A DNA stretch of 64,000 bases from Hysterangium stoloniferum (taxonomy: Eukaryota; Basidiomycota; Agaricomycetes; Hysterangiales; Hysterangiaceae). The translations under genes and the position numbers were made by a program. Below the pieces are notes generated by a model. It worked only from the letters and a program-made list of their open reading frames with translations, made no database searches and had not been told where the DNA came from. Shown piece after piece: positions 20,927 through 31,309 of the stretch. Numbering within the stretch: position 1 is the stretch's first letter; each line of letters begins with the position of its first letter. The DNA lies in contig WHVD01000022.1 of assembly GCA_015178975.1 (NCBI GenBank), forward strand, positions 868,001 through 932,000, in the 5' to 3' direction.

Positions 20927-21562
20927 TGTAAAGGGTATGCATATATGCATACCCGGACTAAGGAATAATAGTTGGATTATAGTACTTTATTATTTATCTT
21001 TTATTTTCTTTCTTTATATTCTTTCTATATTTCGAGCATACCTTTAATTTGTAGTTCGAAGCTTTGTGTATACGTATGGGCGCTCTTGGCACCAAAAACG
21101 ATAGACACTTTTACCCAGCAGACACCACCTCGTAAACGACCTAGACATCGAATAGCGAGAGGTGTCAAGGGTAACGTCTCAACTACCTTTAAAGGTAGTA
21201 TTCTCTTGCATACTAACGAACTTTGGACTCGAACCGCGAAGGTCGAGTTCCAATCTAAGGTCTTTGCGCTAGTCGACATTATAGTCGACTCGCGCTATTA
21301 TTTCTTTACTCTAGATATTCAGCTTCGCGTTGATTATCTATTTTACATCTAGCTACGAGTTGTACCGTGAAGGTCAACTCTTTCATTCTAGCCGTCAAGA
21401 GCAACTGTACAGTTGCTCTTGTGACGTGTAGCGTGTCTTCTTACTAGTACTGCTTGTCTAGTAATCTACGGTATTGTACTGTACGGTCAATACCTGCTAA
21501 TAGTAGTTGAATAAACACTATTCTTCGTATATTGAACGGTCAGAATCTATCGACTCTTCACA
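20927..21562 (+). repeat. 3' LTR of element A
   Basis: The 636-bp repeat matches the 5' LTR at 2107-2751 and ends CTCTTCACA. What follows (GTTTGCC) belongs to a tyrosine-recombinase gene, not to the old LTR that flanks the 5' side. Confidence 0.92.
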
Positions 21563-23964
21563 GTTTGCCTCCACCTTCTCAAGGTTTGTCAAAGGGATGT
21601 TGCCAAAGTTGAAGCATGTGCATACACCTACTTCAACGAAGAAATGTGGCCATTCTATGACAAAAAATAAGCCAAAGCCGGCAAGACTGTCCGTTGCTGA
21701 GTTAAAAATGGTCAAAGACGTCTCGATGAAAGAGCATGGATTTGCCAAAACTACAAACAATAAATATAACCAACGGCTTTGTGAGGTAAGAATGTGGTTG
21801 AAGGAGCTGGTGGAAACTGAACAATCCCCAACTATTCCTCCAGGGGCTAATGAACTAGGTTGCCACCTAGGCAGTTTTGACTGGATGCCAGGAGAGCTAG
21901 AAGGCACTTTCAACAATATACCAACTCAGGCTTCACCTTGGATTCTTGGATTATTCATTGCATACAAGTGCTTCACCCAGAAGACTAAAGTGACAACAGC
22001 ATGGCAGATACATGCAGCATTCAAACAGGTGTGGGAAACTGTGTATGTAAAAATAAAACTACTCGTGTCTTCTTCTACTGATGTTGTATGGTACATATAT
22101 ATATAATTAGGGACCCTAACGGAAGATGATCATAAGAAAGGGACTGGTCGTGGCAATCCAGCGAATTCTCGAGATGTTGAACGCATCATTGATGCCATCA
22201 AATGGCGTGACGGAAATGAGGGGAGCCGTTCACACTCCACAGCAATGACGAAACAGGATATGGACAAAATAATTCAATGGTCAAATCAACTCTATCCAGA
22301 TTCGATGTTAGAAGAACTGGGGAAGCTATCCCAGGGAGAATACTGGAAGCAACTTCCCTTTGTAGTGAAGCACTTTATGATGCATGCATTTGCTACAAGC
22401 GGATTCACCCTATGGACCCAGTGCGTCTTTGTAGCTACATATTAATAGAAGTGAAGTGCCCGTGAATTTGAACTATTTAATTTAGTTCAGAAATTTCAAA
22501 CTCACCAAGCTACAGTATAAACATATCACCCGAGACCTCAAGACAAATGATGATTACAAATACACCTACTTCAAGGTCTCTTTACTCAATAGGAAGAACT
22601 GAGCTCACCATCAAACCAGGGATGAAATTATACATGGTTAGTTCACTCTCTCTTTGAATGACCCACTCTGATGTATATATTTTAATTTGGAAATGAATTA
22701 CAAAAAAAGGGCACGAATATCATATATACAAGCAGCCGGAGAATCCAAATATCGACATGCACTTCCACTTTCTTCGATGGCTCCAATTTTCCAACCAATT
22801 CATCTACCACCATCCGCTGGAAGCGGATGACTATATTTTCCCTGCCATAGGCTCAAATGGAATTGCCCAGATCAAGACTCCCATTCCCCATGATACCATT
22901 CAAAAATGGCTCGACGAGTTTGTTGAGGCATGTGAGATCAATTTAGGTCGAGGCTGGCTGACCACACACTGTTTTCACCAAGGTGGAGTGCAGTATCATT
23001 TTATGTACGCACACTTTGGGAAGGGATGGAGTCTGGCAATCATTCGATGGTGGGGAGGGTGGGCTGAAGGAGAACATGTATGTAGGCTTTATTTTTTTAA
23101 TGTTTTGGAACGGATATCTAACCAACCTCTAACTAAACCCCCTAACCCAACCCCTAATCCCACAATAATTACAGCAGGACACCCTGATTCAGTACCTTTT
23201 GGATGAACTATACCATTATGAAGAATCACATGGTGATGCACTCCGGCCGATCTCTCACGAAGCCGATAAGTCCTTTCTCAGTGAATACATTGAGTCATAG
23301 CCACCTTCCAAATCTGAGCTATGTGAGATGATGGTGGCACAGGCAAAAGCACTCGAAGAAAAAATCCTCACTTCTTTAACTGCTGCCCCCATCACCTTTG
23401 CTTCAGGCGATACAAATACTGGCCACACAGCAGCAGGGGACAATCCTGGCCCACACTCTCGAACATCCCAAATGACACCAAACGAGATCAATGTGAACGC
23501 AAACACAAAAAACCCTCCCATGCTCACCTTGCCAGAAAACTGCAGGCTGTGTATCCCCTCAATCGTGTGGAAAGGCCCACTCCATTTGTGCTGGAAACAA
23601 ATAATTCATGATTGGGAAAGTGCCGATCCATCCCATGGCCATTATGTCCCACTCAAGGATTGGGATCCTGAGTGGTTGAGAGGAGAAAATCGAACGACGT
23701 TCGGCGTAAAGTACCACCAAAGAAAGCTCGTCGTGATGGAATATATCAAAAGGTGAGTCAGGTCTCACAGTTTATCTCTATCTATCTACAGTATCTCACT
23801 CAGTGCCGTCCCTTGCTTGATTTTCTCAATTTTCACCATTGCACAGATGCCAGCAAGACGACACCGTATTTCTCACCAAATGCCCGGCTGCCCATGAAGG
23901 TCCCAAGAAATTGCTCGAAGCAATCACGGATGATCTGAAGGACAGGGAGGTCATCAAGTTGTGA
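21563..23964 (+). pseudogene. Tyrosine-recombinase-like gene, 5' truncated
   Basis: A multi-exon relic follows the 3' LTR directly. Pieces in order: core-binding-type region (AELKMVKDVSMKEHGFAKTT, YNQRLCEVRMWLKEL), then HSTAMTKQDMDKIIQWSNQL, then HPLEADDYIFPAIGSNG and THCFHQGGVQYHFMYAHFGK, IRWWGGWAEGEH, then DTLIQYLLDELYHYEE, and a C-terminal region ending KDREVIKL at TGA 23964. Introns are visible near 22040-22110, 23075-23173 (GTATGT...CAG) and 23752-23847 (GTGAGT...CAG). The family is common in mushrooms and resembles Crypton-type recombinases. In the HxxR region the usual Arg is His (HCFH), which fits CGC-to-CAC, and TGA interrupts near 22600 and TAG near 23300. The 5' end is missing because element A's 3' LTR begins there. 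Confidence 0.7.
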
Positions 23965-23984
23965 AAAAGCCATAAAGGTCAAAT

Positions 23985-24016
23985 CAAAAATAAAAATAAA
24001 AATAAAAATAAAAATT
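23985..24016. repeat. (AAAAAT)n microsatellite
   Basis: About five units of AAAAAT lie just after the recombinase relic. Between here and 25000 I see no gene; the sequence is G-rich on the plus strand with an 11-base G run at 24238-24248. Confidence 0.8.
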
Positions 24017-25006
24017 CATGACATGATATATGCAACAATGCATTCCAATCTCCATTCAATACACACTGTAAGACTCAATATTTATTTATTACACTAAGTC
24101 ATTTCAGTCTCAGTGTCAATTTTATATACCCAGTCACAAACACAAGCCATTTCAATCCGAATTTATTTATACTATTTTAATATACGGACAAAACAATTGA
24201 TTATGTACCACGACGATAAAAGTTGGTTGAGGGGAAAGGGGGGGGGGGTGCGCTCACTAAGGCAGGTTGAAGGTGGGGTTGGATTGGAGAGGAGGGCACA
24301 GTAGTGGCAAGGGGAGTGAGTGCAGGGGAGTGGAAGTGGAAACCCAAAAACACCAGGAGGAGAAAAAAGGGAGAGAGATCAGTAATTGGCATAATAATCA
24401 GCAGATAATCACTCATCACTGGCTGGCAAAAGCAAACACATGTTTCATCGACAAATAGGACCAAAGAAACTGGGTGAGTTGAAGATGGGGTATGGCTCAA
24501 GTAGTCGAGTACAGCCTGTAGAAAAGGAGACTGTGTGGAGTGTGCATGGTTGCTTAAATGAGAAAGTACACACTAACGATGTGAACGAGAGAATGTGTGG
24601 AAAGTCTTCAGCCATCCGTGATTAGCTCCACTGCATTTGGGGCTGAGGTGGGGAATGAATGTAACAGAACTGGGGAGAACCTTGGCTGCTCGTGGACATT
24701 TGTGTAGCAGACATGGTGCAATTATGTGTTCAAGTTGCTTAAACGAGAGAGTTGTTTTGTGCGAGAAGAGGAGTGATGTGACCTTTGCATGAGGAGTGTC
24801 AACGATATGGCAAAGATCGCAGATAACAAGAGGTTCAAATGAGATGAGACAGGTGGTTGGAGAATGGGGTTTTTAACACTTGACCAGTTTCATTTTCTGT
24901 GGTGGTGAAGAGTAAGCTGGCTTGGGTGAAAGCCAATATGAGTTCATGTCATAATCTTGGAGGATGTCTGGCTTACCTGCACCTGAAGGCCCCAAGGACA
25001 GGGAGA

Positions 25007-25051
25007 GGGAGAGAGAGAGAGAGAGCCAGGCTGAGAGAGAGAGAGAGAGAG

Positions 25052-25083
<32 letters not shown>

Positions 25084-25165
25084 CCAGGCCAAGGGAGGGA
25101 GAGAGAGGGGGAGCTGCCAGGCTGCTGAGAGAGAGGGGGGAGAGAGAGAGAGAGCCATGAGAGAA
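25007..25165. repeat. GA/GT compound microsatellite
   Basis: Runs of GA (25011-25024, 25034-25054), GT (25055-25082) and more GA/GGA up to 25165 form a compound simple repeat. The plus strand is almost all purine outside the GT block. Confidence 0.95.
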
Positions 25166-25335
25166 GGAGGGCGGTGTGTGTGGTGGGGAATGAGGGGATG
25201 ATGACACTCACATCAGGTCCAGCAGGCCGGCCCTGAGAGCAAGACAGGATGGACAGGATGGAGGGCGGTATGTGAGGGGAACGAGGGGGGTGATGCCCGT
25301 TCGTTTTGAAACCAGGTCACATGTGTGGCATGGGC

Positions 25336-25458
25336 CGTGGCAGGGTGCGCCAGGTGGTCGGGTAAGGTGGCCCGCCACCTGACTCAAGCTGACTCACGTC
25401 ACCATCCAACCACCCTACCACCCGACCACCCGACCACCCGGCGCACCCCCCCTGCCGC
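25336..25458. repeat. Imperfect GC-rich inverted repeat
   Basis: TGGCAGGGTGCGCCAGGTGG and GTCGGGT (25338-25364) are mirrored by ACCCGACCACCCGG and CGCACCCCCCCTGCC (25419-25456). The inner part adds GTGGC/GCCAC pairs. The structure could fold as a 120-nt hairpin. It borders the truncated Copia LTR. Confidence 0.6.
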
Positions 25459-25476
25459 GGTAAATCTGGCGAAGTA

Positions 25477-26284
25477 AGTTTTGTTTCGTGAGAGGCAATA
25501 AACATATCACTTACTCTCAGCGATTAAATGTTCACTGAGAGATTCCCTAGCTATACTACCCATATGGAGGATAACCTAAAACTTTAAAAATTATTTATCC
25601 ACTAAAGTATATATATTTATATTGCTTGTCGTAAAATTAATATTTAATCAAATTCAGTTGATTAGGTATCACCCTGAAGAATGCAAAAATATTAATATTT
25701 ATCCTATATCTGACAAAATTTAGTCAAACAATTGTCTGTAGATTATTCTTTTGGAATAAATTGCACAATGGGGATTGGTACCCCAGATAGTTCTGGTTAA
25801 CTCTCTAAACCAACTAAATTTAAATTATATGAAATACATTTGAAATTTTGCATGTATACAAGAGAATACATCATAACCCAAAGTTTAAGTCATAACCCAA
25901 ATAATCTTGTTTAACCCAAATAATCTTGTTTAACCTAAATAATCTTGTTTAACCCAAATAATCTAGGTTAATCCAAATAATTTTGTGTAACTATGTCATT
26001 TGTGCATATTTCAAAAGGACATGCATATTTTAAAGTTGAAATTTCAGGTAATTAAATATAAACTCATTCAATAAGTTGTCATGGCCAGAAGGAATAGACT
26101 CACTTGGAAAATATGAGGATTATTCAGTAAAATTTTGTATATTCAATAAAGTGTGACCATCCTCCTATATAATAGTACATTTGAGAGGAGATTGAACAAT
26201 ATGACGCATTGTGTCTTTTCAAGACATTTTGTCTCACCTTTTTCATATGTGTGCTTACTTCTGCAATACTCGTTATACCTAATA
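25477..26284 (-). repeat. Truncated Copia LTR split by a MITE-like insertion
   Basis: Parts 25477-25565 and 26166-26284 align, on the minus strand, with the solo LTR at 27095-27383 (shared AGGTATAACGAGTATTGCAG, AGACAAAATGTCT, GCTATACTAC and TCTCAGCGATTAAA blocks). It lies just downstream of a Copia RNase H fragment, so it is a Copia 3' LTR. Its far end is missing beyond 25477 and it carries many CpG losses (AAATGTTCACTGAG against AAACGTTCGCTGAG). Confidence 0.75.
25566..26165. mobile_element. MITE-like insertion, GGAGGAT ends
   Basis: A 600-bp AT-rich insertion interrupts the Copia LTR. Its ends are GGAGGATAACC and, inverted, GGAGGATGGTC; CATAT lies before and TATAT after, a probable imperfect target duplication. 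It contains four to five tandem copies of a 19-bp unit (CCAAATAATCTTGTTTAAC) at 25890-25985. No coding capacity. A second copy of its left 150 bp lies at 39848-39995. Confidence 0.65.
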
Positions 26285-26291
26285 CTCCTCC

Positions 26292-26610
26292 TCGAGTTTT
26301 GAAGAAGTAAGTCCTAAATGTCCTGTGTGATGGTAATGAATTGGTGAAGAAAGAGATTTCGTTAAAATATCCGCAATCATTTGTTTGGTCGATCAATAGA
26401 TAAGTTGGATAGTGCCGTTATCAATCCAATGACGAATGAAGTGGTATTTCACTTCAATGTGTTTCATTCTTCTCAAAGCACGTTGGTTTTGTGCGAATGC
26501 GATAGTGCTTTGATTATCTTCAAAAATTGCCATCGGTTCTTCTTATATTATATTAAGTTCTTCGAGGAAATGACGCATCCACATAATTTTGCGAGCCACT
26601 TCTGAAAGCA
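26292..26610 (-). pseudogene. Ty1/Copia RNase H C-terminal fragment
   Basis: Minus-strand translation gives IFEDNQSTIAFAQNQRALRR, MKHIEVKYHFIRHWIDNGT and MIADILTKSL, the conserved end of Copia RNase H (DNQSA..., KHIDVRYHFIRE, MIADILTK). The frame is interrupted near IQLIY (a stop where a residue such as Arg is expected) and by a shift upstream. It ends at the Copia LTR. The rest of pol is missing; a foldback element lies 20 bp upstream. Confidence 0.8.
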
Positions 26611-26628
26611 CAATATATAGATGATTTA

Positions 26629-26920
26629 CCAAGATGGCAAGGTGTTTGCACAATTAGAGAAGTATGAGAAAGTCAATTCCTCATTTTCTGGTGACCAATT
26701 CCAACATATTTACCAGCTGCAAGGGTGTGGCCTATGGATGTAGTGCACAACCTGTTAAGCATCTAAACTCAATCATTATTTCCCACTGGCTGATTGAGTT
26801 TAGATGCTCAAACCTTCAATGCCACCCTGTGTGAAGTCGCACCAGGACTTTAAAATGAGGAATTGACTTTCTCATGCTTCTCTAATTGTGTAAACACCTT
26901 GCCATCTTGGTAAATCATCT
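26629..26920. mobile_element. Foldback element with 70-bp terminal inverted repeats
   Basis: About 70 bp at 26629-26698 (AGATGATTTACCAAGATGGC onwards) are repeated inverted at 26851-26920 with two mismatches. A second nested inverted repeat (GCATCTAAACTCAATCA at 26758-26774 and its complement near 26789-26805) lies in the middle. No coding capacity. The outer 15 bases also occur at 55494-55509, at the matching edge of the other ISWI copy. Confidence 0.85.
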
Positions 26921-27045
26921 CGATAAAAGAAGATATCATTCAAAAAGGTAAGCCCAATTCACATTAAATATACATCATATATACGAGTCGACATGGCATA
27001 ATTTAGCAGAACTGAACCAAGCACAATTACATAGACATCTAATTC

Positions 27046-28559
27046 CTATACCTTCTTCTTCTTGTACGAATTTTTCGCGGGTGCCACTGCTACTTGTTAG
27101 GTATAACGAGTATTGCAGAAGTGAGCGCGCGTATGAAAAAGGTGAGACAAAATGTCTCGAAAAGACGCAATGCGTCATATTGTTCAATATCCTCTCAAAT
27201 GTACTATTATATACGCGTAGTATAGCTAGGGAATCTCTCAGCGAACGTTTAATCGCTGAGAGTAAGTGATATGTTTATTGCCTCTCACAAAACAAAACAT
27301 ATCTATGTATATAGTACTTAAACGTCTTTAGGTATTGTATAATATAGCGAACGTTTAATCGCTGAGATACTTAAACGTCTTTACTACTGCATTCCGTGTC
27401 GACCGACGCAACGATTGTACATCTGCGACTTCAACCAGAGAACGTTTCTAACCACAAAAGACAATGGGTCAGATAAGTAACCACGTCTGAAATGGTTAGA
27501 GACATACCGTTCCCCGTGGGCCTTTCACGTTCTTCTTTTGCTGACCGTCCTTAACTTTATTTTCATATTCTTTGGCGATCGCACCCAACAGTGCATGGCA
27601 GCGTTTCGACAGTTCCTGGGGCGTCCGACTCTTAAAGAACCAATCAAATCGGAAATCCGGGGACTCGGTGATGTCCTTCTTGATACGGTCATACACGTCT
27701 GGGCTCTTCAATCCATAATAGTTCAGCCGGCAAAGAAGGTAACGATCCTCTTCTTCTTCGTATACTTTTCCTTTCGCGATGGCGTAGTTGAGCTCTAGCT
27801 CTTGCATTGGGAACTGGACCGATTTAATCTTTTCATCCAGGAGCGCCTCCAGGTTATCTTGCTTTTCGCGGCGGGCTTCACCTTCGAGAATGCGTTGCTC
27901 GATACGTTGGAAATCTAAAAATATGGAGTCATCCATGCCGTGGAATCGAAAATGTGCAATGATCTTCCTACCTTCCAACTCGCGCCATCGCTTCCAGAAG
28001 ACTTTAGCATATGCTTTCACTTCCTCCGCAATCTTATGCTTTATCTCCTGAGCAAGCACTTCATCTGGCGCATCCCTGCATGAAAGACACACATCAGAGT
28101 CCGAAGAGAGACGTAATGGCACATAATAAGAGTCTTACCGTCCATGTGCCTCAACAGCTTTCACAAACTGCTGGAAGTCACGCTTACTCCAATTGTCGAA
28201 GCCATGTCGGCTTAGTTCCTCCTTAAGAGCAATTTCTTCCTCCGTTAATGGTTCAGCTAGAGATGTATGCCATGGTGAGATTACTATAGGCACAAATTTG
28301 AGATCAGAAAGCAGACCATTGTCAATGATGGCCTGTTCAGCTGCACGCTCAGCCTCAAGCATTTCCGGCGTCTCATCCTCATTTTGAGGGTCCTGAAGCG
28401 GTACCTGATACTTATGCGCACGCTTAAGGAACCAAATTCACTGGTAAGTTCCGCGGTTCACGATCTCAACCTCAAACATCCATCTTACCTTGAAAGCATT
28501 CGCTTCACGCTCTTGCAGCGCTTCAACTCGTCGTGCCAAATTCTCCCCCATCATGATTA
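27046..28559 (-). pseudogene. ISWI-type remodeller, C-terminal HAND-SANT-SLIDE copy
   Basis: Exons on the minus strand encode the C-terminal half of an ISWI chromatin remodeller: HAND part (ANAFKRAHKYQVPLQ, DETPEMLEAERAAEQAIIDN), SANT ([37 protein letters not shown]), spacer (EGEARREKQDNLEALLDEKI, PMQELELNY) and SLIDE (YLLCRLNYYGLKSPDVYDRI, FDWFFKSRTPQELSKRCHAL), ending KKKKV. Introns are clear: GTAAGA...AAG near 28493-28427, GTCTGC...TAG near 28320-28262, GTAAGA...GCAG 28138-28076, GTATGT...TTAG from 27507. The reading frame is open, but the last exon is split by a solo Copia LTR at 27095-27383, and no ATPase domain is attached upstream; the first exon could start at MMGENLARRVEALQEREANA. 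It is an inverted partial copy of 54315-55510. Confidence 0.85.
27095..27383 (+). mobile_element. Solo Copia LTR, TSD CTACT
   Basis: A 289-bp insertion starting TGTTAGGTATAACG lies in the last ISWI exon. CTACT flanks it on both sides (27090-27094 and 27384-27388), and the uninterrupted sequence is present in the other ISWI copy at about 55317-55340. It contains a direct repeat of TACTTAAACGTCTTTA and of the AACGTTTAATCGCTGAGA block. Its right end reads CTTTA, not CA. Confidence 0.85.
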
Positions 28560-29701
28560 GGAAGTGTAATTCCAACCCGCTGGCTCATTTGGCATGATAG
28601 CCAGCCCAGCCACTTCATCTACCAATCTTAGATTAACTAGTTCACTAGTGCAGTTCTACTCTCGTAGACTATATGGTCTAGGCTCTTGAATGCACTCCGT
28701 CGGGCGCCTCACCAGTCTTACCAGTTCCTATAGAACCTAATAGAGCCCTGTAAGCGGTGCCCCAGTCTTACGCGGTGAGTTTTCTTCTCTTTCCGTACCG
28801 TACGCTACTCGTTCTGAATCTAGTCTTGCTCCAGACAATACACCGTGGTCCTGTCAACGCCTGTGAGCCCATTTGACAGCGGGCTTCTAAGCCCCATCTT
28901 TTAGACATTTACATGGAAATTAGAGTTCGAGTTTAATACTACTGCCGCGCCGCAATTTGGGACAGGAATCCAGATTCAGACTTTTATTGCGAAAATATAT
29001 GCTCAGTCAACCTTAGTTTACAAGGAAGAGAAACGGGAACACAGATGCAAGGACAATCAAAATGATGAGGAAGGAAAGGTACGGATAGTAAATAGTCACA
29101 ATCGACGGAACCTGCATCAAAAAGATGTGAACCGACCGGAAAGAATAACATGCCTTCGGCTTACCTGAAAAGCTCTACCAGCGATCGGGCACTGTACCTT
29201 TACAGATATCACTGCATCCGCAAACGGCGACATGCATGCAAAAATAGCGTCCATGGATAACTCAGCTGATACTGAAATGAGATTTTAAAAGAGGAATTAT
29301 CCTTTTGTGAAAATATGAATAAAATACTGCCGACGATGCAATGCAACTGATTGAACTCACCGTAACAAACACTAAGTGATCGGGAAGCGATATCCACAAT
29401 ATCGCTGCCGCATGCAATCACGCAACCATTCGAGGGCCTGATAAGCTATTGAGAGTCCGACCTTCAGTTTATAAAGTAAAATACGTAGGCAAAAACTTAC
29501 CACAGAGCCAGACGGGCCGATTAAACATCATTGACTGATGTAAATTGATTGAGACAAGATTTAAATCCACAGATATAAAAGCGATCCAAGAAATAAGATT
29601 ATAACATAAAAGTAAAACAAGAGACGGCATAGTGGTAAGGACAAATAAGACGGTTCACATAAGCCATACCAAGAAAAGGCTGGAAACAGTGTGGGGGGAA
29701 T
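28560..29701. other. No gene recognised
   Basis: No homology-bearing frame is evident. Short minus-strand open stretches near 29209-29421 end at GTGAGT-like donors and might be exon remnants, but I cannot identify them. Confidence 0.4.
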
Positions 29702-30115
29702 CTAGTTTCCAATCCACATGGCCTTCATCCTCGCAAGAAGTACGGGATCCGTCTCATACACAGGAAGGTAAAAGTCGCCATTGTAGGAGATGGTGGGAGC
29801 TTGCCGATCGATGCCATTGTCATCCATCTCCAGGTAATCGTTGCCCAACACGATGTCCGAGTCGGAGTTGGAGTCGCTGGAGCTCGAACTAGTGTCAGAC
29901 GATGCGTAAGAGTCCTCAGAGGACCATGCAGCGGGGTCGGGGCGAAGGGGCTAGTTGATACCGGGATATGGAGCATCGACATATTCACCCTCCGTGGCAG
30001 TCGTCCAGGTTTTCCGACTGAGAGATTCCAACAGCGTGAGCGGTTGCCCGTGGTAGTAGCGGACGCGGTCTTCAACGGGCCAGATAGGAAAGTGATCATA
30101 GGAGGAGGGATCCAT
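29702..30115 (-). pseudogene. Small acidic protein gene, one internal stop
   Basis: From ATG 30115 to TAG 29702 the frame spans 137 codons with a single internal TAG near 29953 (after PYPGIN). It starts MDPSSYDHFPIWPVEDRVR, has a Ser/Asp-rich middle (SSDTSSSSSDSNSDSDIVLG) and ends VYETDPVLLARMKAMWIGN. I do not recognise the family; composition and the absence of other frames that look coding support a real gene. The first 19 codons and the upstream 700 bp are repeated inverted at 36734 onwards, where they run into unrelated sequence. The internal stop suggests this copy is inactive. Confidence 0.55.
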
Positions 30116-30860
30116 TGCGCCAAGGGACTGATGGAAATAATCAATAGAGTCATATATTAGTCATAAAAAAACACACCACTTTCGCACATGCGTCACCATC
30201 ACCTCCCCACCTAAAATTGACGGCCTTGCGATGGGTACATCGAATGTCCTTCCCTTGACGGGGGTTGGGGAGACGACCCACCATCGATTTCCACCCACCT
30301 CGTCCTCAAACTCTCAAGATTTTCTACCCTTAATCTAGTATCCCTTTCATCGTCTCTTCCTCACCATCGTTCGAATGATGGTGAGGAAGAGACGATGAAA
30401 GTGATCCTAGATTAAGGGTAGACATCTTGAGTGTTTGGGGACGAGGTGGGTGGAAATCGATGGTGGGTGGTGGCAGAAAGACAAAAGCGGAGCTTCGTAG
30501 ACGCCTCACATCCCTTTTATCCTCTTTAATGGTCGGAGCCGCCACAATTCTATTGCTGACTATCCATGGGAAGATCCAGCTGACAAGGCAATTCAAATTT
30601 TCAGAAAACTCCGGAGAATAATGATCATACTTGATATTTTCGGAAATTGTTAGGAAATAAGAAATAGCAATACACACGGCTGCAAAGATTGTTCTCCAAC
30701 TTCATGCGACTTGCATCAACCAGTGCTAATGTCACAATATCATCCAATACAAGGAAAATGGCAGGCAGAGAATCAGCACAATAAGCAGAGACGATCCCTA
30801 GCGTGCCACACTGGCAGTCCGTCCGAACAAAGTTCGTCAATAAGAGAACTTATGCGCAAG
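30059..30860. repeat. Left arm of a large inverted repeat
   Basis: About 800 bp are repeated inverted and nearly identical at 35990-36793. The arm covers the 5' end and upstream region of the small acidic gene, a nested palindrome at 30277-30474, and an open frame starting MTNFVRTDCQCGTLGIVSAY (minus, 30840-30625) that I do not recognise. The arm ends sharply at 30860. Confidence 0.95.
30277..30474. repeat. Nested palindrome in the left arm
   Basis: Each side is about 98 bp around a centre near 30376 (CATCGTTCGAATGATG). Both sides carry CCCACCATCGATTTCCACCC, TACCCTTAATCTAG and TTTCATCGTCTCTTCCTCAC or complements. It would form a long hairpin. Confidence 0.9.
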
Positions 30861-31309
30861 AGCTGTAATATTTGGTATGGCATCCGGATATAATGAGCAA
30901 GCTCCAAAAGCTATAAATAAAATTGGCTGTGCTTTGAAAAAAAAAGTATCTAAGGAGACCCCTGCTATTGTGTGCAGGTTGTCCATCGACGTTGGACACG
31001 ACGACACAATTGATTTCAAATTGTATCGCTAACCTGAAACTGACACATGCTATTGAACAAGAAAATGCCCCCATTGCATATCAATGGCTAGTGGGTTTTA
31101 AATTTTACGCCAGTATTCATGGAGATTGTTGCCTTCATTACGGTCTTGTATGCCCGGACTATTGATTAGGCTGCGGTGACGCGCATTGAGGGGCTGAACC
31201 TTGATGTCACAATCAAGGCTAAGAAATGTATAAGCAATGCAATTATTGGGCGTGATTCAGTTTCCTCACCCGGGCTAAGAGCAGAGGCGTTTTTCGACAT
31301 CGTCCAGAG

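Larger units (their letters stand above)
2107..21562 (+). mobile_element. Gypsy LTR retrotransposon A with two nested insertions
   Basis: Element A is bounded by two LTRs (2107-2751 and 20927-21562) and carries, in order on the plus strand, a primer-binding site, gag, pol (protease, reverse transcriptase, RNase H, integrase, chromodomain), a third ORF with its own TATA box, and a polypurine tract. Solo LTR B (720 bp) sits between gag and pol, and the complete element C (7.5 kb) sits in the integrase-chromodomain linker; without them A would be about 11.2 kb. All coding parts are broken by stops or frameshifts. The LTRs differ at about 20 positions plus indels of 8 and 1 bp. The flanks do not match (CACTC before, GTTTG after), so no target-site duplication is present. 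Confidence 0.9.

Noticed and set aside
21518-21916. Minus-strand 132-codon ORF at the LTR-recombinase junction
   Set aside because: It crosses the LTR border and opposes the recombinase exons; no motif supports it.
24899-25211. Open frames over 100 codons in the GA/GT repeat region
   Set aside because: They are translations of simple repeats (RERERE, SLSLSL, CVCVCV) and have no coding character.
28640-28900. Possible tRNA or structured RNA in a GC-balanced stretch
   Set aside because: No cloverleaf, B-box-like GTTCGANNC or acceptor stem could be found by eye.
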